Below, in pieces: positions 11,081 through 19,872 of a stretch of 64,000 nucleotides of DNA; position 1 is the first letter of the stretch, and each line of letters opens with the position of its first letter. This stretch comes from Pseudomonas guangdongensis (GTDB lineage: Bacteria > Pseudomonadota > Gammaproteobacteria > Pseudomonadales > Pseudomonadaceae). The translations under genes were made by a program, and so were the position numbers. The notes below the pieces were generated by a model. That model was not told the DNA's origin and did not search any database. It saw only the letters and a list, made by a program, of their open reading frames with translations. The stretch covers positions 1,240,001-1,304,000 of the forward strand of contig NZ_LT629780.1 of the NCBI RefSeq assembly GCF_900105885.1, given 5' to 3'.

Positions 11081-11658
11081 AGGGCTGGCTGGCCCAGTGG
11101 CTGGGCGAGTGGAGCGGAACCCTGCTGCTCGGCGGGCAACTGCTGCTGATCCTGATCGCCGGCTTCGTCCTGCAGCGTCTGGTGGCCCGCGGCCTGACGC
11201 GTCTGGCGACCCGCTACCAGCTGCCCGGCGAGCTGCTGCTGCCGCTGCGCGGCGCGCTGCGCTGGCTGATCATGGGCAGCGCGCTGATGCTGGCGCTGGA
11301 GCATGTCGGGGTGTCCGCCGGGGTGCTGTGGGCGGCCTTCTCCGGCTTCGTGGCGGTCGCCGCGGTGGCCTTCTTCGCGATCTGGAGCGTGCTCTCCAAC
11401 CTGTTCTGCGCCGTGCTGATCTTCACCGTCGGGCCGTTCCGCCTGGGCGACCGGGTGGAGGTCATGGAGAGTTTCGACAAGCCCGGCGCCAAGGGCCGGG
11501 TGATCGCCATCAACCTGCTGTACACCACCCTCGAAGAGGAGAGCGACACCGGCACCGGCGCCCTGCTGCAGATCCCCAACAGCCTGTTCTTCCAGAAGGT
11601 CGTGCGCCGCTGGCGCGGGACCGAGCTCCAACCATCCCTTCCCCCCCACGAGACCTGA
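11077..11658 (+). CDS. small MscS-type mechanosensitive channel
   Basis: 193-aa inner-membrane protein with about three membrane segments. The last, Gly/Ala-rich one ([20 protein letters not shown]) is the pore-type helix, followed by the MscS beta domain ([24 protein letters not shown], then [14 protein letters not shown]). It is shorter than E. coli MscS (286 aa) and lacks most of the C-terminal cage. It is translationally coupled to the ABC-F gene, a conserved pseudomonad pairing. Likely an osmotic safety valve. Confidence 0.87.
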
Positions 11659-11664
11659 TCCATC

Positions 11665-12423
11665 ATGGAATGGCTTTCTAACCCGGAAATCTGGGTTGCT
11701 TTCCTCACGTTGACCGCCCTGGAAATCGTCCTCGGCATCGACAACATCATCTTCATCTCGATCCTGGTCAGCCGCCTGCCCAAGGAACAGCAGCCCAGGG
11801 CGCGTTTCTTCGGCCTGGCCCTGGCGATGGGCACGCGGATCCTGCTGCTGCTGTCCATCGCCTGGGTGATGCGCCTGACCGCCGACCTGTTCACCGTGTT
11901 CGAGCAGGGCGTCTCCGGGCGCGACCTGATCCTGTTCTTCGGCGGCCTGTTCCTGCTGTTCAAGAGCACCATGGAAATCTGGCACAGCCTGGAAGGCGAG
12001 GCCGAGGAGAACACCGCGGGCGGCGCGGCCAAGGCCGGCTTCGTCGGCATCATCCTGCAGATCGCGGTGATCGACATCGTCTTCTCGCTGGACTCGGTGA
12101 TCACCGCCGTCGGCCTGGTGCAGGACGTGCCGGTGATGGTCGCGGCGATCGTCATCGCCGTGCTGGTGATGATGCTCTCCGCCGGCACCATCAGCGACTT
12201 CATCGAGAAGCACCCGTCGCTGAAGATCCTCGCCCTGTCGTTCCTCATCGTGGTCGGCACCCTGCTGATCGCCGAGGCCTTCGATGTGCATGTGCCCAAG
12301 GGTTACGTCTACTTCGCCATGGCCTTCTCGCTGGCGGTGGAGGCGATCAACATCCGCATGCGCACCGCGTTCAAGCGCAAGCTCAACGAGCCGGTCAAGC
12401 TGCACAAGGACCTGCCGGACTGA
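11665..12423 (+). CDS. TerC/Alx family membrane protein
   Basis: 252-aa, about seven membrane segments. TerC hallmarks are present: the acidic membrane motifs EIVLGIDNIIFISI near residue 20 and DIVFSLDSVITAVG near 135. The TerC/Alx family is tied to metal (Mn) efflux during protein secretion and to tellurite resistance in some hosts. It starts 6 bp after the MscS-like gene, so no separate riboswitch leader (such as yybP-ykoY) fits. It is followed by two tandem GC-rich hairpins. Confidence 0.88.
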   Translation: MEWLSNPEIWVAFLTLTALEIVLGIDNIIFISILVSRLPKEQQPRARFFGLALAMGTRILLLLSIAWVMRLTADLFTVFEQGVSGRDLILFFGGLFLLFKSTMEIWHSLEGEAEENTAGGAAKAGFVGIILQIAVIDIVFSLDSVITAVGLVQDVPVMVAAIVIAVLVMMLSAGTISDFIEKHPSLKILALSFLIVVGTLLIAEAFDVHVPKGYVYFAMAFSLAVEAINIRMRTAFKRKLNEPVKLHKDLPD

Positions 12424-12433
12424 GGCCGTTCCC

Positions 12434-12499
12434 GGCCGGCCCGCGGGCCGGCCAGCGACTCGTTCCAACGCGCCGGCCCGTCATGGGCCGGCGGCGTTT
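12434..12499 (+). terminator. tandem hairpin terminator after TerC gene
   Basis: Two structures in a row. First a perfect 20-bp palindrome (12434-12453, 9-bp arms of ggccggccc with a 2-nt centre). Then a second perfect 9-bp stem cgccggccc / gggccggcg with a 5-nt loop (12471-12493), followed by gcgttt. The second is the likely terminator. Confidence 0.6.
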
Positions 12500-12522
12500 C
12501 CGCCCTACGGAGAACTGTTCCC

Positions 12523-13155
12523 ATGAGTCCGGATACCTGGATCGCCTTCTTCGCCGCCTGCTGGGTGATCAGCCTGTCGCCCGGCGCGGGCGCCGTGGCC
12601 TCGATGGCCTGCGGCCTCAACTACGGCTTCCGCCGCGGCTACTGGAACGCCGTCGGCCTGCAACTGGCGCTGCTGCTGCAGATCGCGGTGGTCGCCGCCG
12701 GTCTCGGCGCGCTGCTGGCCACCTCGGAAAGCGCCTTCGCGGCGCTCAAGTGGTGCGGCGTCGCCTATCTGGCCTGGCTGGGCTGGAAGCAGTGGCGGGC
12801 GCCCGTCGCGGCGCTGTCCGAGGCCGATGCCCGGCGGCCCCTCGGCCGGCCGCTGACCCTGCTGCTGCGCGGCTTCCTGGTCAACGCCAGCAATCCCAAG
12901 GCGATCGTGTTCATCCTCGCCGTGCTGCCGCAGTTCCTCGATCCGACCCGCCCGCTGCTGGCCCAGTACCTGACCATGGCGGCGACCATGGTGGCGGTCG
13001 ACCTGGTGGTCATGGCCGGCTACACCGGACTGGCCGCGCGGGTGCTGTGCCTGCTGCGCACGCCGCGCCAGCAGCGTCTGCTCAACCGCAGCTTCGCCGC
13101 GCTATTCCTCGCCGCCGCGGCGCTGCTGGCGACCCTGCGCCGCGCGCCGGCCTGA
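12523..13155 (+). CDS. LysE/RhtB family amino-acid exporter
   Basis: 210-aa inner-membrane protein with about six membrane segments. LysE/RhtB hallmarks are an N-terminal SLSPGAGAVASMACGLNYGFRRG, then LKWCGVAYLAWLGWKQW and the mid-protein GFLVNASNPKAIVFILAVLPQFLDP. The family exports neutral or basic amino acids or homoserine lactones; substrate cannot be read from sequence. GGAGA ribosome site. It sits alone between the hairpins after the TerC gene and a strong terminator. Confidence 0.9.
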   Translation: MSPDTWIAFFAACWVISLSPGAGAVASMACGLNYGFRRGYWNAVGLQLALLLQIAVVAAGLGALLATSESAFAALKWCGVAYLAWLGWKQWRAPVAALSEADARRPLGRPLTLLLRGFLVNASNPKAIVFILAVLPQFLDPTRPLLAQYLTMAATMVAVDLVVMAGYTGLAARVLCLLRTPRQQRLLNRSFAALFLAAAALLATLRRAPA

Positions 13156-13157
13156 AA

Positions 13158-13191
13158 CGCCAAGGGCGACCCCGGAGGGTCGCCCTTGGCG
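13158..13191. terminator. bidirectional terminator between LysE-type gene and lipoprotein operon
   Basis: Near-perfect 15-bp stem (cgccaagggcgaccc / gggtcgcccttggcg) with a 4-nt loop, placed between two convergent transcripts. On the minus strand the stem is followed by TTTC. Confidence 0.75.
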
Positions 13192-13216
13192 TATGGCGTG
13201 GCGGGGGGAGCCGGCT

Positions 13217-13957
13217 TCAGCGCAGGATCACCGGCGCCTCGTCCGGCGGCAGGTGGTTGCCCGCCGGCGCGCCGCCGTAGCCCTCGCCGACGCCGAGCAG
13301 CTGCTCGCGCAGCTGGCGGGTGACGTCCTCGCCGAGCGCCCGCGACACCTCGCGCACCACCCGCCCGCGGTTGGGGGTGACGCGGATGTCGTTGCCGTTG
13401 ACCAGCTTGACGTCCTGCGCCTCGCCCATCGCGGTGAACGCCGAGGTGACCTCGAAGGTGCGCGTGTCGATCAGGCTGAAGTCCGCCACCAGGGTCAGGC
13501 CGAGCACCTTGGAGTAGCTGTCGGTGTTGGCGATGTCGTTGAGATCCTGGCGGAAGTCGAGGTCCGACAGGGTGCCGAACAGCACGTAGTCGGCGCCCTT
13601 GAACTGCCCGTCGCGGATGCGCCGGATCACGTCGTAGAGGCCCTCGCCGTCCTCGGCGGTGTAAGGGCGGCCCTGGATCAGCTGGAACATCCCGGACTTG
13701 ATGATCTCGCCCTTGATGTCGCCGCTGAACTTGCGCAGCTCGCCGCGCTCGATGTAGCTGTAGGTGCCCTCGACTTCCTGGTAGCTGGACGCGGCGCTGG
13801 CCGACATCTGGTTGACGTGCATCTGGCTGTGCGCGCTGACCATGCGGATGTACTCGCGCACCCGCTCCTCGTAGGCCAGGTCGGTCACCGCCACCTTGGG
13901 CGCGGCCTGGCAGGCCAGGCTCAGGCCCAGGGCGAGAAGGGCGATCAGTGCTCGCAT
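13217..13957 (-). CDS. exported CsgG/LpoB-fold protein
   Basis: 246-aa exported protein, last of a four-gene envelope operon. The N-terminus is a signal peptide (MRALIALLALGLSLACQA). Cleavage may be after QAA; the Cys in SLAC is a poor lipobox, so lipid attachment is uncertain. The body has the CsgG-like pattern: KVAVTDLAY at the start, IIKSGMFQLIQ, GADYVLFGTLSDLDF and LVADFSLIDTRTFEV. The family includes outer-membrane secretion or penicillin-binding-protein helper proteins; exact role unknown. It begins one base after the LpoB-like gene ends, so the genes are co-translated. Confidence 0.75.
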   Translation of the reverse strand: MRALIALLALGLSLACQAAPKVAVTDLAYEERVREYIRMVSAHSQMHVNQMSASAASSYQEVEGTYSYIERGELRKFSGDIKGEIIKSGMFQLIQGRPYTAEDGEGLYDVIRRIRDGQFKGADYVLFGTLSDLDFRQDLNDIANTDSYSKVLGLTLVADFSLIDTRTFEVTSAFTAMGEAQDVKLVNGNDIRVTPNRGRVVREVSRALGEDVTRQLREQLLGVGEGYGGAPAGNHLPPDEAPVILR

Positions 13958-13958
13958 G

Positions 13959-14552
13959 TCAGCGCTCCGTGGTCTTGCGGATTTCCTTCTCGTCCATCCA
14001 TTCGGCCAGACCGCTCTCGACGTCGATCAGCTGCAGGCTGAACTTGTAGAACACGTCCTTGTAGTCGCTGCTGCGCTTGACGATGGAGCTGATCGAGCCT
14101 TCCAGGCGGTACTTGGCGGCGACCATGTTGCCGGTGCGGGCGACGGTGGAGCTCTTGTACAGGCCGCTCTGGTTCTGCAGCTTGAGCTGGTCGACCTGGC
14201 TCTGCATGTCGGTGTTGTCGCTGGCGAAGCGCGCCACGCCGGACTTCATCAGCTGGGTCTTGATCGAGGTGGTGATCTCGCGGGTGTCGATGTACTCGCT
14301 GGTCTTGTTCTTCACGTCGTAGACCTGCACCACCGGACGGCCCTGCAGAGTGCCGGACTGGGCCAGCGAGCGGGTCATCGACTCGGCGATCATCTGCAGG
14401 TCGGTGGAGCCGAACTCGTTGGTCACCAGCTCGACGGCCTTGCTGTCGCCGTAGCCGATGTTGCCGCCGCCGAGGACGGGGGAGGAGGTGGAGGCGCAAC
14501 CGCTGGCCAGCAGGGCGAAGGCGGCGACGAGGGAAAGGCGTGCAAACGGCAT
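13959..14552 (-). CDS. LpoB-like penicillin-binding-protein activator lipoprotein
   Basis: 197-aa outer-membrane lipoprotein. Signal peptide with lipobox L-A-S-G-C near residue 19. The C-terminal domain matches the LpoB family (PF13036): VVQVYDVKNKTSEYIDTREI, LMKSGVARFA, AAKYRLEGSISSIVK, DVFYKFSLQLIDVESGLAEW. In enterobacteria LpoB reaches through the wall to stimulate PBP1b. The enterobacterial proline-rich linker is missing here (only about 20 residues between the lipid-bearing Cys and the domain), so a PBP1b role is likely by family but not certain. Operon with the YcfL- and COG3014-type genes. Confidence 0.82.
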   Translation of the reverse strand: MPFARLSLVAAFALLASGCASTSSPVLGGGNIGYGDSKAVELVTNEFGSTDLQMIAESMTRSLAQSGTLQGRPVVQVYDVKNKTSEYIDTREITTSIKTQLMKSGVARFASDNTDMQSQVDQLKLQNQSGLYKSSTVARTGNMVAAKYRLEGSISSIVKRSSDYKDVFYKFSLQLIDVESGLAEWMDEKEIRKTTER

Positions 14553-14570
14553 GTCGGGGTCTCTCTTGGA

Positions 14571-14963
14571 TCAGCGGAACAGGTTGACGGAGTTTTCCGG
14601 GGTCTGGACTTCCAGGCGGAAGTCGGTGGCCTGCGGCACCGGGGCGATGGCCGACAGCACGCTGGTCTGGGTGCCGTACAGGGTCAGGCTCTTCCAGCCT
14701 TCCTCGCCGGCCACCGGGAAGCCGTCGCTGCCCAGCCAGGCGAAGCGGTAGTACATCGACTTGTTCTTGTGGCTGGTGTTGCTCAGCTCGGCCTTGACGG
14801 TGAGAAAGCCGTTCTCGCGGGCCACGCGCATGGCGCCCACTTCGATGTGCTTCATGCTGCCGAGCGAGACCACCTTGCTGGCGGCGCTGCCCGGCGCCGG
14901 CGGCGGGGTGGCGCAGCCGGCCAGCAGGGCCAGGCCGATGGCGGCGATCAGGGGATAACGCAT
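14571..14963 (-). CDS. YcfL family lipoprotein (DUF1425)
   Basis: 130-aa lipoprotein. Signal peptide with lipobox L-L-A-G-C near residue 16. The body is a small beta-rich domain (VKAELSNTSHKNKSMYYRFAWLGSDGFPV) typical of YcfL/DUF1425, whose gene neighbours lpoB in many gammaproteobacteria. Function unknown. It lies 10 bp after the COG3014 gene and 18 bp before the LpoB-like gene. Confidence 0.82.
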   Translation of the reverse strand: MRYPLIAAIGLALLAGCATPPPAPGSAASKVVSLGSMKHIEVGAMRVARENGFLTVKAELSNTSHKNKSMYYRFAWLGSDGFPVAGEEGWKSLTLYGTQTSVLSAIAPVPQATDFRLEVQTPENSVNLFR

Positions 14964-14973
14964 GGGGGACTCC

Positions 14974-16347
14974 TTAACGGGGGGTGGCGCTGGCCTGCAG
15001 CGAGCTGCCGGCGGGTTTGCGGGCGTTGCCGGCGACGAACAGCTGGCTGCCGATGCTGCGCAGGGTGACGACCTGGTAGTCGTGCTCGACCCGGATACGT
15101 ACCGGCTGGCCGGCCAGCTCCAGCTGGTGCTCGCCCTTGCTCAGGCGCAGGCGGGCGACCCGGGTGCTGTCGGGCAGGGTGCGCCAGGTGCGCTCGTCGG
15201 CGCCCTCGGTGATCGCCGAGGCGATGCCGACGGCCAGGCCGGCCAGCGGGTTGACGTCGTTGAGCTGCTTCTGCGCGACGCTGCGGGTGATCGCCCGCAC
15301 GCTGGTGCGCAGGATGATGCCGGGCATGTCGTCGCGCAGGGCGCGGCGCGACATGGCGTCGGTGCTGTTCAGCTCGGTCAGCGCCAGGCTCTTGCCGTCG
15401 ACGGTCAGGCTGGCCGGCTTGGGCGTGGAGGCGTCGGGCTTGATCACCGGGAAGGACAGCGGGGTGATGATCAGGCCGTTGCTGGTGGGGATCGGCAGGG
15501 GGATGCGTACCGAATCGCGGGCCGGCGCCAGGCCGCTCTGCACCACCACCAGCACGTCGCTGTCCTCGCCGTTGCGCGGCTGGTCGAGATCGCTCAGCGC
15601 CGCTTCCAGCAGCGGGGTATTGGGGCGCAGCTCGGCGGCCTTGCGGTAGCCCGGCGCAGCCAGGCCCTTCTCGCCCAGCGCCTCGTAGACGAAGCCGGAC
15701 AGGTAGTGGCTGAAGGCGCTCTGGTAGCTGTTCTTCAGGCCGACCACCTCGGGGGCGTCGAGGGTTTCCAGCGGGTAGCCCTGCAGGTCCTTGAGGGTCG
15801 CGGTGATGCCTTTCTTCTCGGCCTCCTCCTCGCGCTTGAGGTATTCCTGGTCGCGCAGTTCGGCGATCACCGCCTCGCGCTCGTGGGTCTTCTTGATCTC
15901 GGTGCGCGCGGCGTCGAAGTCGTTCTCGACTAGGTGGTTGAGGGCCAGCTGGGTGGTCAGCATGACCTTCTCGTAGTCGTAGCCCTCGTAGCGGCGCACC
16001 TTGTCGTTGACCAGGTAGCTGCCGAACTCGCCCAGGTACTTGCCCGGGTCGGCCTTCACCGACTCTTCCCACTCGAACACCTGGCGGTCGGCCGCCCGCC
16101 AGGCCTCGCGGCTGCCGGCCAGGTCGCCGCTGGCGCGCAGCAGCTCGCCCTTCTCCAGGTAGTAGAGCAGGTCCTTGTCTTCGGCCTTGTTGTTCTTCTC
16201 CAGCAGCGTCAGGGCTTCGCCGACGTTGCCGGTGGCCAGGTGCTGGCTGGTGGCGGTGAGTTCGCTGTCGTAGCTGCGGAAAGCGGAGCAGCCGGCCAGC
16301 GGCAGGGTGGCACAGAGTGCCAGCGTGAGGAGGGCGCGGGATGCCAT
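14974..16347 (-). CDS. COG3014 family envelope lipoprotein
   Basis: 457-aa lipoprotein, first of the four-gene operon. Lipobox L-A-G-C near residue 19. A helical, TPR-like N-terminal half (LATGNVGEALTLLEKNNKAEDKD, YLEKGELLRASGDLAGSREAW, LNHLVENDFDAARTEI) is followed by a beta-rich C-terminal half with PLAGLAVGIASAITEGADERTWRTLP. COG3014 proteins are of unknown function and are typically found with YcfL and LpoB. The start is the ATG (with AAAGG upstream) that places the signal peptide at the N-terminus; a longer frame would put 24 charged residues ahead. Confidence 0.8.
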   Translation of the reverse strand: MASRALLTLALCATLPLAGCSAFRSYDSELTATSQHLATGNVGEALTLLEKNNKAEDKDLLYYLEKGELLRASGDLAGSREAWRAADRQVFEWEESVKADPGKYLGEFGSYLVNDKVRRYEGYDYEKVMLTTQLALNHLVENDFDAARTEIKKTHEREAVIAELRDQEYLKREEEAEKKGITATLKDLQGYPLETLDAPEVVGLKNSYQSAFSHYLSGFVYEALGEKGLAAPGYRKAAELRPNTPLLEAALSDLDQPRNGEDSDVLVVVQSGLAPARDSVRIPLPIPTSNGLIITPLSFPVIKPDASTPKPASLTVDGKSLALTELNSTDAMSRRALRDDMPGIILRTSVRAITRSVAQKQLNDVNPLAGLAVGIASAITEGADERTWRTLPDSTRVARLRLSKGEHQLELAGQPVRIRVEHDYQVVTLRSIGSQLFVAGNARKPAGSSLQASATPR

Positions 16348-16536
16348 GGCGAACCTTTGCGAGAAGTGGGGATCCCCCGGACGAACCGGGCGTTCGGGTA
16401 AAGGGCGACCCCAGGGCATTTCGCTTGTGGCATCCGTGCTGATTCCCGCATCCCGGGACTCGATTCCGTGTAAGCATCGAGGAGGTGGCGGGAACTTTAT
16501 CAGGAAGGTGTTGTATCGGTCACCGCCGCCGTTGGT

Positions 16537-17310
16537 CTACCAGGGCACAGCCTGGTCGTTCCAGTCGCGGAAGCTGCCGCTGTCGGCCGGTGTGCGGCGG
16601 TCGATGACCTCGAGCAGGTGGCTGGCGGCCAGGCCGGGGGTGAACAGCCGCTCGGCCGGCACGCCGGCCTGGAAGGGTTTCGACAGCGCGGTGTCGGTGG
16701 TGCCCGGGTGCAGCAGCAGGACCCGCGCCTGCGGGTTGAGGCGCGCCAGTTCGATGGCGGCGGTGTGCAGCAGCTGGTTGAGCGCGGCCTTGCTGGCGCG
16801 GTAGCTGTACCAGCCGCCGAGCCGGTTGTCGCCGATCGAGCCGACCCGCGCCGAGAGGGCGGCGAAGCAGCACGGGTGGCGGCCGCGCAGCAGCGGCAGC
16901 AGGTGCTTGAGCAGCAGCGCCGGGGCGAAGGCGTTGGTCTGGAAGCTGGCCTGCAGGCTCGCCAGGCTGAGCTGGGCGAGGCTCTTCTCGGCCAGCGCGG
17001 CGTCCTGCTGGAGAATCCCCAGGGTGCTGATCGCCAGGTGCAGGCGCGGCGTCTGGCTGCGCAGCTCGTCGGCCAGGGCGGCCAGCGCGACCTCGTCGCG
17101 GGCGTCCAGGCTGCGCTGCTGCAGGCGCGCGCCGTGGCCGGCGGCGAGCGCCGCCAGTCCCGGGCTGCCGCTGGCGCTGCGCGACAGCGCCCAGACCCGC
17201 GCCACATCGGGGCGCGCCAGCAGTTGCTGGCACAGCGCCAGGCCGATGCCGCGGCTGGCGCCGCAGATCAGTACCTCGGCCGGCTCGTCGAGGGTGTTCC
17301 AGAAGGTCAT
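16537..17310 (-). CDS. SDR family oxidoreductase
   Basis: 257-aa Rossmann-fold dehydrogenase. Nucleotide-binding loop CGASRGIGLALC near residue 17, and active-site Tyr-x-x-x-Lys in SYRASKAALNQLL with the upstream Ser in LSARVGSIGDN. The late segment LLHPGTTDTALSKPFQAGVP resembles the CsgA/YciK-like SDR group. Substrate unknown. Single gene, divergent from the YaiI-family gene. Confidence 0.87.
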   Translation of the reverse strand: MTFWNTLDEPAEVLICGASRGIGLALCQQLLARPDVARVWALSRSASGSPGLAALAAGHGARLQQRSLDARDEVALAALADELRSQTPRLHLAISTLGILQQDAALAEKSLAQLSLASLQASFQTNAFAPALLLKHLLPLLRGRHPCCFAALSARVGSIGDNRLGGWYSYRASKAALNQLLHTAAIELARLNPQARVLLLHPGTTDTALSKPFQAGVPAERLFTPGLAASHLLEVIDRRTPADSGSFRDWNDQAVPW

Positions 17311-17469
17311 GGCAATGCTCCGTTGCAGGGGCGGTGCTGGCCGCCGGGCTCGTGTCTTGCAGTCTTGGCCGCGCGTGCGGCGAAGGCAACCGTCGGCGCG
17401 CCGCGCTGGGAGCGGCGCGGCCGTTCGCCTACCATGGGCGGCTGTACGGACCGAAGGGAGCGCATGAGC

Positions 17470-17928
17470 ATGCGTGTGTGGATCGATGCCGACGCTTGCC
17501 CGCGGGCGGCCCGGGATCTGGTGGTGAAATTCGCCCTGAAGCGCAAGTTCGAGGTGCTGCTGGTCGCCGGCCAGCCCCAGGTCCGGCCGGCCTTCGCCTG
17601 CGTGCGGCTGATCGTGGTGCCCAGCGGCCCGGATGCGGCCGACGACTACCTGGTCGAGCATGCGCTGCCCGGCGATCTGGTGATCTGCTCGGACGTGCCG
17701 CTGGCCGACCGGCTGGTCAAGCGGGGCGTGGCGGCGCTGGACCCGCGCGGGCGCGAGTTCGACGAGCGCAACATGGGTGAGCGCCTGGCGGTGCGCAACC
17801 TGTTCACCGACCTGCGCGAGCAGGGCCAGGTCGGCGGCGGCCAGGCGGCCTATGGCGACCGCGACCGCCAGGCCTTCGCCAATGCGCTGGATCGCCTGCT
17901 CAACGCGCTGGCGCGCAAGGCGCCCTAG
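17470..17928 (+). CDS. YaiI/YqxD family protein (DUF188)
   Basis: 152-aa protein with the PIN-like DUF188 signature: MRVWIDADACPRAARDLV at the start, ADDYLVEHALPGDLVICSDVPLADRLVKRG and the C-terminal FANALDRLLN. The acidic residues suggest a metal-dependent nuclease fold, but no activity is established. Two ATGs compete (17464 and 17470). The second is chosen because the GGGAG ribosome site at 17456-17460 is then 9 nt away and the family starts MRVWIDADAC. Convergent with elbB, separated by 4 bp. Confidence 0.88.
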   Translation: MRVWIDADACPRAARDLVVKFALKRKFEVLLVAGQPQVRPAFACVRLIVVPSGPDAADDYLVEHALPGDLVICSDVPLADRLVKRGVAALDPRGREFDERNMGERLAVRNLFTDLREQGQVGGGQAAYGDRDRQAFANALDRLLNALARKAP

Positions 17929-17932
17929 GCGG

Positions 17933-18586
17933 TCAGGCCAGCTCCAGCACCCGGTCGACCAGCTTGTTGATCCCGCTGGCCGCCTCGGCCAAGGTCTTGG
18001 CCAGCATGTAGGCCGGGGTGGTGACCAGCTTGTGCGGTGCATCGACGACGATCTCGTCCACTGCGCAGTCGACGTGCTCGGCGCCCATGCTGCCCAGGGT
18101 CGCGGCGGTGTCCGGGTCGTGGCCTATGGTGCACTGCACGCCGGCGCCGAAGATGCGCGTGGCCATGGCCGGGGCGATGCACATCAGGCCGACCGGCTTG
18201 TGCGCCGCGGCGAAGCCGCGCGCGGCGCGCAGCACGTCCGACTGCACGGTGCAGCTGGCGCCCTTGAAGGCGAAGTCGGAGAGGTTCTTCGCCGCGCCGA
18301 AGCCGCCGGGGATCACCAGGGCGTCGAAGTCGGCGGGGTCCAGCTCGGCCACGTCGCGGATCTGCCCGCGGGCGATGCGCGCCGCCTCGACCAGCACGTT
18401 GCGGTTCTCGGTCATTTCCGCGCCGGTCAGGTGGTTGATCACGTGGTGGTGGGGCATGTCCGGCGCGAAGCACTGCACCTGGGCGCCGCGCTGGCTGAGG
18501 CGCAGCAGGGCGATCACGCTTTCGTGGATCTCGGCGCCGTCGTAGACGCCACAGCCGGAGAGGATCACGGCGACCTTCTTGCTCAT
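17933..18586 (-). CDS. elbB: ElbB-type glyoxalase (DJ-1/PfpI superfamily)
   Basis: 217-aa class-I amidotransferase-like protein of the ElbB family. Hallmarks: AVILSGCGVYDGAEIHE at the start, ADFDALVIPGGFGAAKNLSDFAF, the nucleophile-elbow Cys in VGLMCIAPAM, and VTTPAYMLA near the end. ElbB has glyoxalase activity and has been linked to isoprenoid metabolism; its physiological role is open. Good AGGAGAAC ribosome site. Confidence 0.92.
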   Translation of the reverse strand: MSKKVAVILSGCGVYDGAEIHESVIALLRLSQRGAQVQCFAPDMPHHHVINHLTGAEMTENRNVLVEAARIARGQIRDVAELDPADFDALVIPGGFGAAKNLSDFAFKGASCTVQSDVLRAARGFAAAHKPVGLMCIAPAMATRIFGAGVQCTIGHDPDTAATLGSMGAEHVDCAVDEIVVDAPHKLVTTPAYMLAKTLAEAASGINKLVDRVLELA

Positions 18587-18788
18587 TGCGGGTTCTCCTT
18601 GCAGATGTGCACGGCCGCGGCACTGCCGGGCGGCGCGAGCGGAATGGGCCTGCTGCAATCCTAGCCGCAAGCGGGGTGCGGCGGCCACGCGCAAGTGGTC
18701 GGGGCGGGGGCAAAGGGCTAATGTAGGGCTCTGCAGCAACGTCGGGTTGCGCTGAGACAGGGCGCGCGCGGTGTTCTGTTCGTCATAA

Positions 18789-19850
<1,062 letters not shown>

Positions 19851-19872
19851 AGACCCTGCAGGACACAACGGA

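Noticed and set aside
11659..11664. yybP-ykoY (Mn) riboswitch before the TerC gene
   Set aside because: Only 6 bp separate it from the upstream gene.
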